From the NCBI GenBank assembly GCA_028292505.1, contig JAQGMF010000012.1:39435-103434 (forward strand): a stretch of DNA of 64,000 bases, in the 5' to 3' direction. Positions within the stretch are counted from its first letter, which is position 1. Each line of letters begins with the position of its first letter. The stretch is from Rhodocyclales bacterium. GTDB lineage: Bacteria > Pseudomonadota > Gammaproteobacteria > Burkholderiales > Rhodocyclaceae. A program made the position numbers and the translations under genes. This document shows positions 34,235 through 43,986 of the stretch, one piece after another. Under the pieces are notes generated by a model that was not told the origin of the DNA, did not search any database, and worked only from the letters and a program-made list of their open reading frames with translations.

Positions 34235-35179
34235 TCAAAGTTGCTGCGATTTGACCTGGGCGCGGCCTGCATTCTTTGCTTTGTATAAGAGCAAATCCGC
34301 ACAAAAAAGCAACTCTGCAGGGCTGCTGCCCGGTGTGCTGACGGACACTGCTACGCCAAGACTGATGGTGACCACATTGAGCGCTTCGGATTTCTCGTGC
34401 GGAATTCCCAAACACCGCACCGCAACTTCCATTGCGCTGGCTATGCGTTCTGCGCCCTCGATGGGTGTATCTGGCAAAAGACAGACAAACTCTTCACCGC
34501 CATAGCGCGCAATGACATCAGACGGCCGCTTCAGGACCAGACTAAGGGCAGACGCAATTGCCCGCAGACAGGCATCGCCCGCTTGATGACCGTAGCAGTC
34601 GTTGTAAAGTTTGAAAAAATCGACATCGATCAGAATCAACGAAAGCGGCGAATCGGCGCGCGCGCATCGCCGCCACTCGCGCTCCAGCATCGAATCAAAA
34701 TGGCGTCGATTGGCGACGCCTGTAAGGTCGTCTATCAACACCAGCGAACGCAACAAATCAGTTTGGCGTCTGAGTGTGAGCTGGGTATGCACGCGGGCCA
34801 TCACGACCCTTGTATGGAAGGGCTTGGTGATGAAATCTGCGCCGCCTGCATCCAGCCCACGAGCTTCCTGAAATGGATCGTTATCGGCTGTCACGAAAAT
34901 GACTGGAATAGCTTCGGTCAGGGGATTGCTTTTAAGTGCTTGACATACTTCAAAGCCATTCATTTCTGGCATCGCTACATCAAGCAGTATGAGATGGGGC
35001 TGCCGCTTCTGACAAAAATCCAATGCCTCCACGCCATTCATCGTTACGCAAACTTCATATTCTTCCTTGAAAATTTCGTACAACGTTTGAATGCTGCCTA
35101 CATGGTCATCGACTATCAGCAGCATGGGCTTGTCATACAACAGGCTCAGCATAGGATTTACCAGTTCGGCCGGTGTCAT
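34235..35179 (-). CDS. response regulator with GGDEF domain (diguanylate cyclase)
   Basis: 314 residues. Receiver with acceptor Asp67 in LILLDVAMPEMNG and Lys in FITKPFHTR, then GGDEF with GGEEF (227-231) and inhibitory RPSD (218-221). Expected to make c-di-GMP when phosphorylated. Its ATG overlaps the Hpt gene (ATGA at 35176-35179), so it is probably the end point of the local phosphorelay. It resembles the GGDEF regulator at 24038 in architecture. Confidence 0.94.
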   Translation of the reverse strand: MTPAELVNPMLSLLYDKPMLLIVDDHVGSIQTLYEIFKEEYEVCVTMNGVEALDFCQKRQPHLILLDVAMPEMNGFEVCQALKSNPLTEAIPVIFVTADNDPFQEARGLDAGGADFITKPFHTRVVMARVHTQLTLRRQTDLLRSLVLIDDLTGVANRRHFDSMLEREWRRCARADSPLSLILIDVDFFKLYNDCYGHQAGDACLRAIASALSLVLKRPSDVIARYGGEEFVCLLPDTPIEGAERIASAMEVAVRCLGIPHEKSEALNVVTISLGVAVSVSTPGSSPAELLFCADLLLYKAKNAGRAQVKSQQL

Positions 35180-35766
35180 TGAAGCTCCGCGCGCAGCAAT
35201 TGGCAGCAGACAAGGGCCGATTTGAAATCGAGGCTATTTATTGCTTCGGCCAAGGACGCCAGGCGAGGCGATGGCGCGGCCCCCAATTTGTATTGAATCT
35301 TCGAAAAAATGCTCAAGGCGCGGATGTTTGAGGCTTCTAGTAGAAGCGCTAGCTCGTCCATCATTCTCACCAGATCGCCCCGATCGACCTCGATGTCTGC
35401 GGAGCTTCGCGGTGCAGGAAGCAAAGCAGCTACGATCACGTCCAGCGCCGGTATTGTTTGACTGACAAGATATTCGATGTCCCGACAGGCTATCTGCGCA
35501 TTCACGGGAAGCGTTGCGTTTAGGAGCTGCGCTTCGATCTCTGCTGCCGACTTGGCCAGTTGCTGCGCGCCGACCGTAGCTGCTACGCCCTTCATGGTAT
35601 GCAGCACAGCTGCAGCGTCTCTCCGGTTGTTCTCGGCCAAATGGTTTTGGAAGTCGGACACCATCTTCAGTGCGTCTCTTGGAAAGCAGCGGGCCAGATT
35701 GACATACAGTGCCTTGTTACCTGCCAGTCGCTGCAACGCGATGTCGACTTCTACTTGAATGTCCAT
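35176..35766 (-). CDS. Hpt phosphotransfer protein
   Basis: 196 residues. Hpt domain with phospho-accepting His56 in VLHTMKGVAATVGA, in a helical context (VNLARCFPRDALKMVSDFQ before it). The C-terminal half (LVRMMDELALLLEASNIRAL onward) is a second helical region seen in some Hpt proteins. Probably shuttles phosphate from one or both hybrid kinases to the REC-GGDEF protein, whose gene it overlaps by 4 bases. Confidence 0.9.
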   Translation of the reverse strand: MDIQVEVDIALQRLAGNKALYVNLARCFPRDALKMVSDFQNHLAENNRRDAAAVLHTMKGVAATVGAQQLAKSAAEIEAQLLNATLPVNAQIACRDIEYLVSQTIPALDVIVAALLPAPRSSADIEVDRGDLVRMMDELALLLEASNIRALSIFSKIQYKLGAAPSPRLASLAEAINSLDFKSALVCCQLLRAELQ

Positions 35767-35939
35767 GCTGGAACCGTCGTCATAGTTTGATTCCGAAGCG
35801 CGTCACAACTGACGCCACCCTTTGACGGACACTACGGCATTTTGGCAATCTCCTTGACGCCAATGAGGCCAAAGTATCGCAATGTCACAGACTTCTTGCG
35901 GTGCCGTTCAGATGGATTTGCTCCAATGCCATCTATGAC

Positions 35940-38744
35940 TTAAGTATTATCAATCCGTGGCAAATTTTCAGCTGGATTAGCGCGCTCGCCGGACTCCTCG
36001 GTGACCAAAGGCTGTGGCTGAGCACGGCCTTCAATTGCGGCTAACAACTCCTTCGTTTCAAAGGGCTTGACCACATGCTCGTCCATGCCGGCCTCCAAGG
36101 CTTGCTCGCGGTCACGCGCATACGCATTGGCGGTTACTGCGACGATCCGGACGCGCCGAGCCACTGGCGTACCGAGCGTTCGCTCCAAAGTGCGAATTGC
36201 CGCAGTAGCGGCATAGCCGTCCATTTCGGGCATCTGTATATCCATCAGGATGACATCGAACGGGTTGCTCCTGAACTGTTCGACCGCCTCGCGGCCATTC
36301 CGGGCCAGTGTGACTATGTGCCCACGTTCGGTCAGTATCGCCATGGCCAGTATTTGATTGATCCGCTGATCTTCTGCCAGGAGGACACGTAATGGCACCG
36401 CTGGCGTAGCGTCGGGGATTGAGACCTCTGGCGTTCCAATAGAGTTCGCCTGGATAAGGGGGGCCGGCAATTCGAACGCGGCAATAAAATGAAAAATACT
36501 TCCTACGCCGACCTGACTTTGTAGCCACATCCGGCCACCCATCAAGCGGACTAACTCGGAACAAATCGATAAACCGAGCCCGGTTCCCCCGTATCGCCGC
36601 GTATTAGAGCTGTCTGCCTGGGTAAATGCCGAGAAAACGCGGGCTTGGTCAGCGTCTGCAATGCCAATACCGGTATCGCTTACGCTGAATTTCAGGACCA
36701 CACGACCGGGCTCTCTGTGCTCTTGATTCACCTGGATGAGAATTTCACCGTTGTCGGTGAACTTGACGGCGTTGCCAACCAGATTGGTAATGATCTGGCG
36801 CAAACGATCCGGGTCGCCGGTTACCGTATGAGGTACTTCTTGCGCGACACGTACCACCAGTTCCAGACCTTTGTCATCGACCGCCGACATAAAACCACGC
36901 AGGGTCGTCCCTAGGCATTCACGCAGATTGAACGAGCGAAGACTGAGATCGAGCTTGCCGACTTCCATTTTGGAAAAGTCGAGAATGTCATTGACCAGCC
37001 GAAGCAGCGCGTTGGCCGAGTCGCTGGAGGCAGCCAGATATTCGCGCTGCACCGAACTCAGTGTCGTGCTCTCCAAAAGCAGCCTGGTCATCCCGATAAT
37101 GCCATTCATCGGCGTGCGAATTTCGTGGCTTATGTTGGCCACGAATTCGCTCTTGGCGCGGTTCGCGGCTTCGGCAATTTGTTGTGCTTCACGTATTCGT
37201 TGCTCGGTCGCCTTCTGGCTCGTGATGTCGTGGATTTGGGATACGAAATGTACTGGACGCCCTTCGCTATCGTGCACCAGAGACACGCTGAGCAGTACCC
37301 ATATGACATGTCCGTCGCGATGAAGATAGCGTTTTTCTAGCTGATAAGCCTTGATGCTGCCGTCAAGCAACGCGTGAACCCGATCAAGATCGAGCGGCAG
37401 ATCGTCGGGATGCGTGATGGCCTGAAAATCGGTCGCCAGCAGATCCTTTTCGTCATAACCGACAATCTCGCATAACGCGGTATTTACCTTGAGCCAATGG
37501 CCTTCAGTTGATACCAGCGCCATGCCATTCGGCGCGGTTTCAAACGCGCCGCGGAATTGCTGTTCGCTGAGCGCCAGTTTTTCGTTGCGCTCGATGACCA
37601 GCGCTTCCAGATGTTCCCGGTGCCGTTCCAATTCCCGTTCGGTGCGCTTACGTTCCGAAATGTCGTGGACGATGCAGACAAAGATGCGCTTCTCCCCCAC
37701 CGAAGCGCCCGCAACCGAAAGCGTCATCGGAAGAATCTCGCCGTTCTTTCGTTGTCCCTCAACTTCACGGCCAATCCCGATCATGCGCTGCTCGCCGGTT
37801 TCCAGATAATGACGAAGACTCTGGTGGTGCGGCGCCTGAAAAGGTTCGGGCATCAGCATCTTGACGTTCTGGCCGAGCATTTCCGCCGCCGCGTGGCCAA
37901 ATAGATGCTCTGTGGCAGGATTGACAGTCAAGATCGTGCCGGATCCGTCGACGGTGAGGACACCATCCGCCGCAGTCTCGACAATGGCACGCATTCGACT
38001 TTCGCTGTCTTGAAGCTGGTTATGAAACCTTTGTACGCGCTCCAGCATGAAATCAAAAGCGCGTGCCAGTTCGCCGAACTCTCCAGATGCTTGACTGCGC
38101 AGCCGAACCGCCAGATCGCCATGGCCGACGGTCTTGACTGCAACGGATAAGGCGCGAAGCGGTCTGAGAATGAATTGTCGCAACAAGAAGAGAAGCAGCG
38201 CAGGCAAGATCAGCAAGATGGCAATCGTCGCTATGACAACGGTCTGTCCAATGCGCTGTGCCTGCTTGCCGCGATTTACCGCATGCTCGATAAGTCTGTC
38301 GACGGCGCTTGTCAACGAGTCGCCATGCAAAACAAATAATTGTATGGTTTGTCGGCTGCGTTCCTCTGGCAACAACGTATTCAACGGCTTCGAGAGGTCG
38401 GACAAAAGCGCCTCGCAATCGGTGAAGCTGTTCAAGGCGTCCTGCCACAATGTCGACTCTTCGCTTGGCCGGAAAGAGGTGGATTGCCGGATTTCCCCGA
38501 ATTGTGATCGAATCGCCTTAAGCAATATCTCTGTTTGCATCCTGGGGCGCTCCTGCCGATACAAGGCGTACTCAAAGCCCACCGTGCGCAATTCGCCGAC
38601 ATTCACCCGGATATCAAACAGATTCTCCAAATCCCGCTTCGTCTGATCGGCTTGGCTGTTAGCCAACAAAATGACCGCCGACAATAGCAAACCGAGCAGG
38701 GCAAAAAGCGCCGCAGCGATATAAGCGCGCTTCTCAATTGTCAT
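35940..38744 (-). CDS. hybrid histidine kinase with HAMP, two PAS and REC domains
   Basis: 934 residues. TM about 9-30; periplasmic helical domain about 31-180; TM about 185-207; HAMP; PAS 1 (TAADGVLTVDGSGTIL, PEPFQAPHH); coiled coil; PAS 2 (FETAPNGMALVSTEG); HisKA with His540 in ISHEIRTPMNG; HATPase with NLVGNAVKFTD and GGTGLGLSIC; REC with Asp835 in VILMDIQMPEMDG. The open frame runs 90 codons further upstream, but that part is antisense to the binding-protein gene; ATG 38744 is chosen. The 5-base gap to that gene indicates co-expression. Confidence 0.94.
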   Translation of the reverse strand: MTIEKRAYIAAALFALLGLLLSAVILLANSQADQTKRDLENLFDIRVNVGELRTVGFEYALYRQERPRMQTEILLKAIRSQFGEIRQSTSFRPSEESTLWQDALNSFTDCEALLSDLSKPLNTLLPEERSRQTIQLFVLHGDSLTSAVDRLIEHAVNRGKQAQRIGQTVVIATIAILLILPALLLFLLRQFILRPLRALSVAVKTVGHGDLAVRLRSQASGEFGELARAFDFMLERVQRFHNQLQDSESRMRAIVETAADGVLTVDGSGTILTVNPATEHLFGHAAAEMLGQNVKMLMPEPFQAPHHQSLRHYLETGEQRMIGIGREVEGQRKNGEILPMTLSVAGASVGEKRIFVCIVHDISERKRTERELERHREHLEALVIERNEKLALSEQQFRGAFETAPNGMALVSTEGHWLKVNTALCEIVGYDEKDLLATDFQAITHPDDLPLDLDRVHALLDGSIKAYQLEKRYLHRDGHVIWVLLSVSLVHDSEGRPVHFVSQIHDITSQKATEQRIREAQQIAEAANRAKSEFVANISHEIRTPMNGIIGMTRLLLESTTLSSVQREYLAASSDSANALLRLVNDILDFSKMEVGKLDLSLRSFNLRECLGTTLRGFMSAVDDKGLELVVRVAQEVPHTVTGDPDRLRQIITNLVGNAVKFTDNGEILIQVNQEHREPGRVVLKFSVSDTGIGIADADQARVFSAFTQADSSNTRRYGGTGLGLSICSELVRLMGGRMWLQSQVGVGSIFHFIAAFELPAPLIQANSIGTPEVSIPDATPAVPLRVLLAEDQRINQILAMAILTERGHIVTLARNGREAVEQFRSNPFDVILMDIQMPEMDGYAATAAIRTLERTLGTPVARRVRIVAVTANAYARDREQALEAGMDEHVVKPFETKELLAAIEGRAQPQPLVTEESGERANPAENLPRIDNT

Positions 38745-38749
38745 AATTC

Positions 38750-39811
38750 TTATCGGATGACAGTGACAGTTTTGGGAGCCACAGCGAGGAGCGGTGACAT
38801 GTCGAGGAAATCCAGGTAGTTCGGTACCAGTGCCGCCTCGGCTACGCCGTTGCGAACGGCCCAGCGGGCCTGGCTCTCCAGTGAGCCCAGTAATGCCTGG
38901 TCTAGACCCAGCGCAAGGCGGTACTCGTCCCACAAGGATGCAACGACTTTTTCTTCCATCTGAGAACGGCGCGTGACAATGGCGATTGCCTCTGCACGGT
39001 TTGCACGGGCCCACTCGATCGCACGGTTAGTCGCACGTAGCAAACCTTGCGCGGCGAGCGGACGTTTTTGCGGAAAGTCTCGTTTGACAACGTAGTTGAA
39101 TGATTCCCGATAACGAACCTTGTCATAGGGCACGACTTGAGCACGGTCCCCGAGGGCTATCTGTGCGTAGTGGCCAGCTGGCACAAAAGCGGCGACGGCA
39201 TCTACTCGTCCTTGAGCGAGCGCGTTCACAGAATCCACCGCGGGCACATCCACCTCGGTAATATCCACTGGCCTTAACCCATTGTCTGCCAGCAGGGTTT
39301 CAAGAAAAAACTGTGCACTGGTGCCAATCATGACACCAACCCGATGGCCTCTCAAATCGGCCGCACTGTGTATGCCGGTCTCCTTGCGTGTCAGCAAATC
39401 AATCGCGGTAAAGTGAACAAACTGGCCTATGACAACGAAGTCGCGACGCCGCAGGCTCTGCAATACGATTGGCGTGTCGGCCGTCGTTGCCACATCGACT
39501 TCACCGCGTAGCAGAGCTTCAAGCGCAAGCTTGCCGACTGCAAATTTCCTGTAACGAACGTCCAGACCCTCGTCACGAAAATAGCCATTTTCTGCAGCAA
39601 TAAGTGCCGGGATATCGGGTATGCCTTCGGAATAACCGAGAACCAGTGGGTCCAACGGCAGCGTCTTTGTTGTGCGAACGTACGCGAACCAAACTAGGCA
39701 AGCCAAAGCGATCAACACAAAAATCGATATTGACAAGCGCCTAAGGTCTCTCAAAATATTCTCCGTTCTGATCGTCATCGGTGAATCAACTAATTCACTG
39801 TTACTTGCCAT
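38750..39811 (-). CDS. membrane-anchored ABC-type substrate-binding protein (SsuA/NMT1-like)
   Basis: 353 residues. One N-terminal membrane segment (about 27-45, LSISIFVLIALACLVWFAYV) and then an NMT1/SsuA-like periplasmic binding protein: LVLGYSEGIPDIPALIAAENGYF, KLALEALLRGEVDVATTADTP, DLRGHRVGVMIGTSA and LAQGRVDAVAAFVP. No ABC ATPase or permease is present, and the next gene, 5 bases on, is a hybrid kinase, so it probably serves as a sensor for that kinase rather than for uptake. Alternative start ATG 39778. Ligand unknown. Confidence 0.88.
   Translation of the reverse strand: MASNSELVDSPMTIRTENILRDLRRLSISIFVLIALACLVWFAYVRTTKTLPLDPLVLGYSEGIPDIPALIAAENGYFRDEGLDVRYRKFAVGKLALEALLRGEVDVATTADTPIVLQSLRRRDFVVIGQFVHFTAIDLLTRKETGIHSAADLRGHRVGVMIGTSAQFFLETLLADNGLRPVDITEVDVPAVDSVNALAQGRVDAVAAFVPAGHYAQIALGDRAQVVPYDKVRYRESFNYVVKRDFPQKRPLAAQGLLRATNRAIEWARANRAEAIAIVTRRSQMEEKVVASLWDEYRLALGLDQALLGSLESQARWAVRNGVAEAALVPNYLDFLDMSPLLAVAPKTVTVIR
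39781..39798. promoter_or_regulatory. 6-bp inverted repeat at the start of the binding-protein gene
   Basis: GTGAAT and ATTCAC flank CAACTA, lying between the two possible start codons (39811 and 39778) of the binding-protein gene. It may be an operator if the downstream start is used, or chance. Confidence 0.25.
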
Positions 39812-39838
39812 TGGAAAAGAGCAGATTCGGCACCCTAC

Positions 39839-40045
39839 TTAGCCGAGAGTTTTGAATTTCCTGAGAAAAGGACTGTCTTCGCCGCGAAGAACCTTCAGCA
39901 ATTCGCTATGTGCCACGCTGAATTCCAGACCCTGCGCTGTCAAATAAGCGAGCAGCTCGCCGAAGCGGCGACGCCGATATAAGCCTGCTTCAAGCCGCCG
40001 GTCTCGTCGAGAAATGTTTGATCTTACTCGTCCATATCGGCACAT
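39839..40045 (-). CDS. 68-residue hypothetical protein
   Basis: ATG 40045 preceded by GGAAGA; the protein is very basic at the start (SRRDRRLEAGLYRRRRFGEL) and ends LLKVLRGEDSPFLRKFKTLG. The C-terminal half has an amphipathic helical look. It is on the same strand as the binding-protein/kinase cluster, 27 bases upstream of it. No family recognised; it may be a small regulatory protein, a gene remnant, or not coding. Confidence 0.4.
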   Translation of the reverse strand: MCRYGRVRSNISRRDRRLEAGLYRRRRFGELLAYLTAQGLEFSVAHSELLKVLRGEDSPFLRKFKTLG

Positions 40046-40294
40046 TCTTCCACCCCTGAAGGCGTGGAGTGCGGCGTCAATGCGGCTCTAGCGCACCCTC
40101 TACCCGGCAGGTGAGCGCGCAATGGACATCGAGGAAAACTGCACGCCAAGCGAGTAGCGAGGTGTTATCTACCCACTGCGGCATTGTGAGTAAGGCCGCC
40201 TGCCGCGGATGCGTCTCCGTCCGTCGTGGGCCTCAGGCTTGAGTGGCGCGCGGCATGCGCCGATAATGAAGCATTGGTTGTCCAGGTTTCTCGC
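40046..40294. other. intergenic DNA between the signalling cluster and moaA
   Basis: About 250 bases between divergent genes. No clear promoter, riboswitch or gene could be assigned; short open frames on both strands show no family resemblance. Confidence 0.4.
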
Positions 40295-41410
40295 GTGTCC
40301 CGAACCCATCGCATTCCTCTCTCAGCCCTGCGTCGCGTCGCCAGCGGCAATGATCAGTCACCACGGCAGCAGCCGGATGGGGTTCTGGGCGATAGATTGC
40401 AAGATCGATTGAATCGCCCGTTGCGCGATTTGCGCATCTCCATCACCGATCGTTGCAATTTCCGCTGCACCTACTGCATGCCGCGTGAGCGTTTCGGCGG
40501 CGATCATGCGTTTCTGCCGCGGGCATCTTTGCTTTCCTTCGAAGAAATCACACGGCTGGCGCGCGTCTTCGCCGGCCTCGGCGTCGAGAAGATACGCCTC
40601 ACCGGCGGCGAGCCACTGCTGCGCAAGGATGTGCACAAGCTGGTGGCCATGCTCGCCGAAATTCCCGGCCTAGAGTTGACGCTCACCACCAATGCCGCCC
40701 TGCTCGCGCGCCAGGCGCAAGCGCTCAAGGATGCTGGCCTGCATCGCATCACAGTCAGTCTCGATTCGCTCGACGAAGAGACCTTTCGCCGCATGAGCGA
40801 CAGCGACTTTGCCTTGAGCGAAGTGTTGCAGGGTATCGAAGCGGCCGATGCAGCAGGCTTCCATAAGCTCAAGATCAATATGGTGGTCAAACGCGGCATC
40901 AATGACAAAGGCATTATCGACATGGTGCGTCGTTTCCGCCACAGCGGCCATGTACTGCGTTTCATCGAATACATGGACGTCGGCGAAACCAACGCCTGGC
41001 GCATGGACGATGTCGTTAGCGCCAGCGAAATCCTGGCGCGTATCCACGCCGAATTTCCATTGGAGCCGCTCGATCCGAATTACAGCGGCGAGGTTGCGCG
41101 GCGCTGGCGCTTCGTCGACGGCGCGGGTGAGATTGGCGTGATCGCCTCGGTCACGCAAGCCTTTTGTCGTGACTGCACGCGCCTGCGCCTGTCGCCCGAA
41201 GGCAAGCTCTTCACCTGCTTGTTCGCGACGCAAGGCCACGATTTGCTGACGCGCCTGCGTGCCGGCGAGACCGATGCCGAGTTGGCCGCCTGGGTTGGCG
41301 GCATCTGGACCAACAGGCAGGACCGTTATTCCGAATTGCGCAACGAAGCGGGTCTCGACGGCACTGTCAGCGGTGACGGTAAAATTGAAATGTCATACAT
41401 CGGCGGATAA
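40295..41410 (+). CDS. moaA: GTP 3',8-cyclase (molybdenum cofactor biosynthesis protein A)
   Basis: Radical SAM enzyme that, with MoaC, turns GTP into cyclic pyranopterin monophosphate. First cluster ligands Cys54, Cys58, Cys61 in CNFRCTYC; second cluster cysteines in [20 protein letters not shown]; the required C-terminal double glycine (EMSYIGG) is present. GTG 40295 gives 371 residues with IPLSALR near the start, as in betaproteobacterial MoaA; the frame is open to 40226, and TTG 40397 would give a shorter form. mobA follows after 2 bases. Confidence 0.95.
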   Translation: MSRTHRIPLSALRRVASGNDQSPRQQPDGVLGDRLQDRLNRPLRDLRISITDRCNFRCTYCMPRERFGGDHAFLPRASLLSFEEITRLARVFAGLGVEKIRLTGGEPLLRKDVHKLVAMLAEIPGLELTLTTNAALLARQAQALKDAGLHRITVSLDSLDEETFRRMSDSDFALSEVLQGIEAADAAGFHKLKINMVVKRGINDKGIIDMVRRFRHSGHVLRFIEYMDVGETNAWRMDDVVSASEILARIHAEFPLEPLDPNYSGEVARRWRFVDGAGEIGVIASVTQAFCRDCTRLRLSPEGKLFTCLFATQGHDLLTRLRAGETDAELAAWVGGIWTNRQDRYSELRNEAGLDGTVSGDGKIEMSYIGG

Positions 41411-41412
41411 AC

Positions 41413-41985
41413 ATGGGCGGCCGCATCATTGGCAACATCACTGGCGTCATCCTCGCTGGCGGGCAAGGCTCGCGCATGGGCGGCGCGGACAAGGGTTGGA
41501 TCGAATTTGAAGGCGTGCCCCTCGTGGAACGCTTGCTGCCGCAACTTGCCGCACAGGTCGACACCGTCATCATCAGTGCCAATCGCAATATCGAACGCTA
41601 TGCCGCCCTTGGCGTACCCGTCGTCAATGACCTACGGCCGGATTACGCCGGCCCGCTCGCAGGTATCGAGGCCGCACTGAACGCCTGCACGACAGACTGG
41701 CTGCTGACGTGCCCGGTCGATACGCTTGGCCTGCCTGCGGACTATGCCGTTCGCATGTCCGCAAATGCGCCCTGCACTGCCCAGCGAGCTGGCCGTATCG
41801 AGCCGGTGTTCATGCTCGTGCCGCGCACCTCGCTCAAGGCATTGCAGGATTTTCTCGACGCAGGCGAACGCAAGGTCGGCCTGTGGGCGCAGCAACAAGC
41901 TTTATCTCAGGTGGCTTTCGACGATGTGCCGAACGCTTTCTGCAATCTCAACGATTGGCAGGCACTGCAACAGTCGCAGCAGTAG
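41413..41985 (+). CDS. mobA: molybdenum cofactor guanylyltransferase
   Basis: Attaches GMP to molybdopterin to make the guanine dinucleotide cofactor for DMSO reductase family enzymes. 190 residues; the nucleotide-binding signature LAGGQGSRMGGADKGW near residue 14, VNDLRPDYAGPLAGIEAAL and LLTCPVDTLGLP are diagnostic. It lies 2 bases after moaA and converges on rmuC with a 2-base gap. Confidence 0.95.
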   Translation: MGGRIIGNITGVILAGGQGSRMGGADKGWIEFEGVPLVERLLPQLAAQVDTVIISANRNIERYAALGVPVVNDLRPDYAGPLAGIEAALNACTTDWLLTCPVDTLGLPADYAVRMSANAPCTAQRAGRIEPVFMLVPRTSLKALQDFLDAGERKVGLWAQQQALSQVAFDDVPNAFCNLNDWQALQQSQQ

Positions 41986-41987
41986 CC

Positions 41988-43331
41988 TTACTCCACCTCG
42001 GTGTCGGGCGCAGCAAGTACCTGGGGAATATCCTCCAACTGCACCGATTCGATCTTGGCAAAGTGGCCCGATATCTTGCGGCTGCTGGTGTGCACGTCCT
42101 GCACGTCCTCGTGTGCGAGGCGAATGTGGTCGGCGAGTTTCTTCATGCGCGTATCGAACAGGCTGAAGTCCTTCGACAGCTTGCCGAGCGCATCCTTGAT
42201 GACATGAATCTGCTTACGAGTTTCGACGTCTTTGAGCACAGCGCGCGCGGTGTTGAGCACGGCCATCAGCGTCGTCGGTGAAACGATCCAGACGCGCTTG
42301 GCCTGGGCGTAAGAGACGAGGTCCGGGTGATAGGCGTGGATCTCGGCGAACACCGCTTCGGCCGGCACGAACATGACAGCGCCATCAGCCGTCTCGCCGG
42401 CAATGATGTACTTGTTGGCGATTGCATCGACGTGACGCTTGATGTCCTGTTTGAACAGGCTGCTGGCGGCGGCGCGTTCGAGTTCCGGCGTCGCGCGGTC
42501 GAACATGCGGTGATAATTTTCCAGCGGGAATTTGGAGTCGACCGCTACGCGCCCGGTCGGTTCTGGCAAGCGCAGCAGGCAGTCGGCACGCACGCCGGTC
42601 GATAGCTGCGCCTGGAATTCGTAAGCGTCTGGCGGCAAGGCGTTTATGACAAGCGCCTCAAGCTGCACTTCACCAAAGGCGCCGCGCGCCTTCTTGTCGC
42701 CGAGCAATTCCTGCAGGCTTACGACGTTGACGGTCAGGTCACCGATCTTCTTCTGTGCCTCGTCGATGGTCGCCAGTCGCGCCATGACATTGGCAAATGT
42801 CTCGTTGGTCTTCTTGAAGCCTTCGTCGAGCCGCTGATTGACGACGCCGGTGATCGCATCGAGCCGTTCGTTCATGGTGCGCGTCAGCGCTTCGGTGGTG
42901 GCCGTCTGCTGCAAGGCCGCCTTGCGCATGCCGTCTTGCAATAGCTCGCGATCGGCGCGCGCCGATTCGTTGAGCTTTTCGAGCGTCTGCGTAAGCATGT
43001 CGGTCTTGAGCGCCTGCATGGCCTCGCGCGTGACACGCAGCTCTTCGCCAACCAGCAAGCGCAGGCGCTCGGCGTTGTCTGTCTGGGTGGTGGTCATGCG
43101 GTCGCCGAGACGGTCCAGCCCGGTGTGCAGGTCGGCCAGCATGGCGCGATGGCCCGCACTTAGACCCGCATTTAGACTATTTCCCAGTTCGGCGCCCATA
43201 CGCTGCATCAGTTCGTCGAACTGCTGCGGCTGCTCCTTGCCAAGCTTTCCAAGACGCAGGCCGAGCCAGACGACGGCCAGGATCAGGAACGCCAGCAAGA
43301 CTATGACAGCGGCAAGTGCGGCAGAGCTCAC
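41988..43331 (-). CDS. rmuC: DNA recombination protein RmuC
   Basis: Putative nuclease-fold protein that limits inversions at short inverted repeats. 447 residues: one N-terminal membrane segment (about 4-26), a long coiled coil (30-200), and the RmuC core with GDKKARGAFGEVQLEAL, VAVDSKFPLENYHRM, MFVPAEAVFAEIHAY and VWIVSPTTLMAVLNT. GTG 43331 is chosen because AGGAGA precedes it; the upstream extension in the same frame overlaps the DUF1003 gene. Confidence 0.94.
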   Translation of the reverse strand: MSSAALAAVIVLLAFLILAVVWLGLRLGKLGKEQPQQFDELMQRMGAELGNSLNAGLSAGHRAMLADLHTGLDRLGDRMTTTQTDNAERLRLLVGEELRVTREAMQALKTDMLTQTLEKLNESARADRELLQDGMRKAALQQTATTEALTRTMNERLDAITGVVNQRLDEGFKKTNETFANVMARLATIDEAQKKIGDLTVNVVSLQELLGDKKARGAFGEVQLEALVINALPPDAYEFQAQLSTGVRADCLLRLPEPTGRVAVDSKFPLENYHRMFDRATPELERAAASSLFKQDIKRHVDAIANKYIIAGETADGAVMFVPAEAVFAEIHAYHPDLVSYAQAKRVWIVSPTTLMAVLNTARAVLKDVETRKQIHVIKDALGKLSKDFSLFDTRMKKLADHIRLAHEDVQDVHTSSRKISGHFAKIESVQLEDIPQVLAAPDTEVE

Positions 43332-43344
43332 AGATTCTCCTGCG

Positions 43345-43944
43345 TCATGCGTTGGTGGAGTCTGGTGCTTCTGGCTGCGGACTGGACGCCGCGGCCGGAG
43401 CACTATCCTTGCCGTCCTTCAGGCCACGCTTGATCTGGTCCAGATCGCCCAGCATCTGCCAGGTCAGGTGATCAATGCGCTTATGCAGATCAGCTATTGA
43501 TGCTTCGGCTTTTAGGTTGACTTCAAAGTCGCGAATCATCGTCAGTCGGTCACGTGCGGCCTGCCTGTTCTGCGACATCATGATGATTGGCGCCTGCAAT
43601 GCCGCCGTCATGGACAACACCAGATTGAGAAAAACGTACGGATAAGGGTCGAAAGCACCTCCGCGCAGAAAGGCGGTATTGACCATCGCCCAACCGACAA
43701 GCACCACGCAAAACATGATGATGAATTTCCACGAGCCGCCAAACTCGGCGACGCGATCGGACAGGCGCTCACCAAACGTGATGCCTTCCTCGGAAAGCAG
43801 ATTGGCGTTCGGATCGGTACTGGTCGCTTGGATGCGGCGGGCGATACGCGTCAACGCGCGGCGCTCCTGCTCGCTGAGCGCTCCCACACCAGAGTGCAAC
43901 AAGTGTTCCGCAAAGTGGCGGATTTGTCGGTCGTCACGCTTCAT
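43345..43944 (-). CDS. DUF1003 family membrane protein
   Basis: 199 residues with two membrane helices (about 73-92 and 105-123) and the hallmark FDPYPYVFLNLVLSMTAALQ followed by APIIMMSQNRQAARDR. Cytoplasmic N-terminus and a C-terminal coiled coil (DLHKRIDHLTWQMLGDLDQI). The function of the family is not established. It lies 13 bases upstream of rmuC on the same strand. Confidence 0.93.
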   Translation of the reverse strand: MKRDDRQIRHFAEHLLHSGVGALSEQERRALTRIARRIQATSTDPNANLLSEEGITFGERLSDRVAEFGGSWKFIIMFCVVLVGWAMVNTAFLRGGAFDPYPYVFLNLVLSMTAALQAPIIMMSQNRQAARDRLTMIRDFEVNLKAEASIADLHKRIDHLTWQMLGDLDQIKRGLKDGKDSAPAAASSPQPEAPDSTNA

Positions 43945-43986
43945 TAAATTCCCCCAACTGATTCAACCAATTTTTGCGCGCAGAAC

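Noticed and set aside
38745..39014. 90-codon N-terminal extension of the hybrid kinase
   Set aside because: Overlaps the binding-protein gene and lacks any domain; ATG 38744 leads straight into a normal membrane segment.
30772..40294. Second attachment-site copy of the tRNA-Asn 3' end marking the far island edge
   Set aside because: By eye, no repeat of the T-arm/acceptor sequence was found; only short matches such as TCGAGGA near 40130 occur, which are not convincing.
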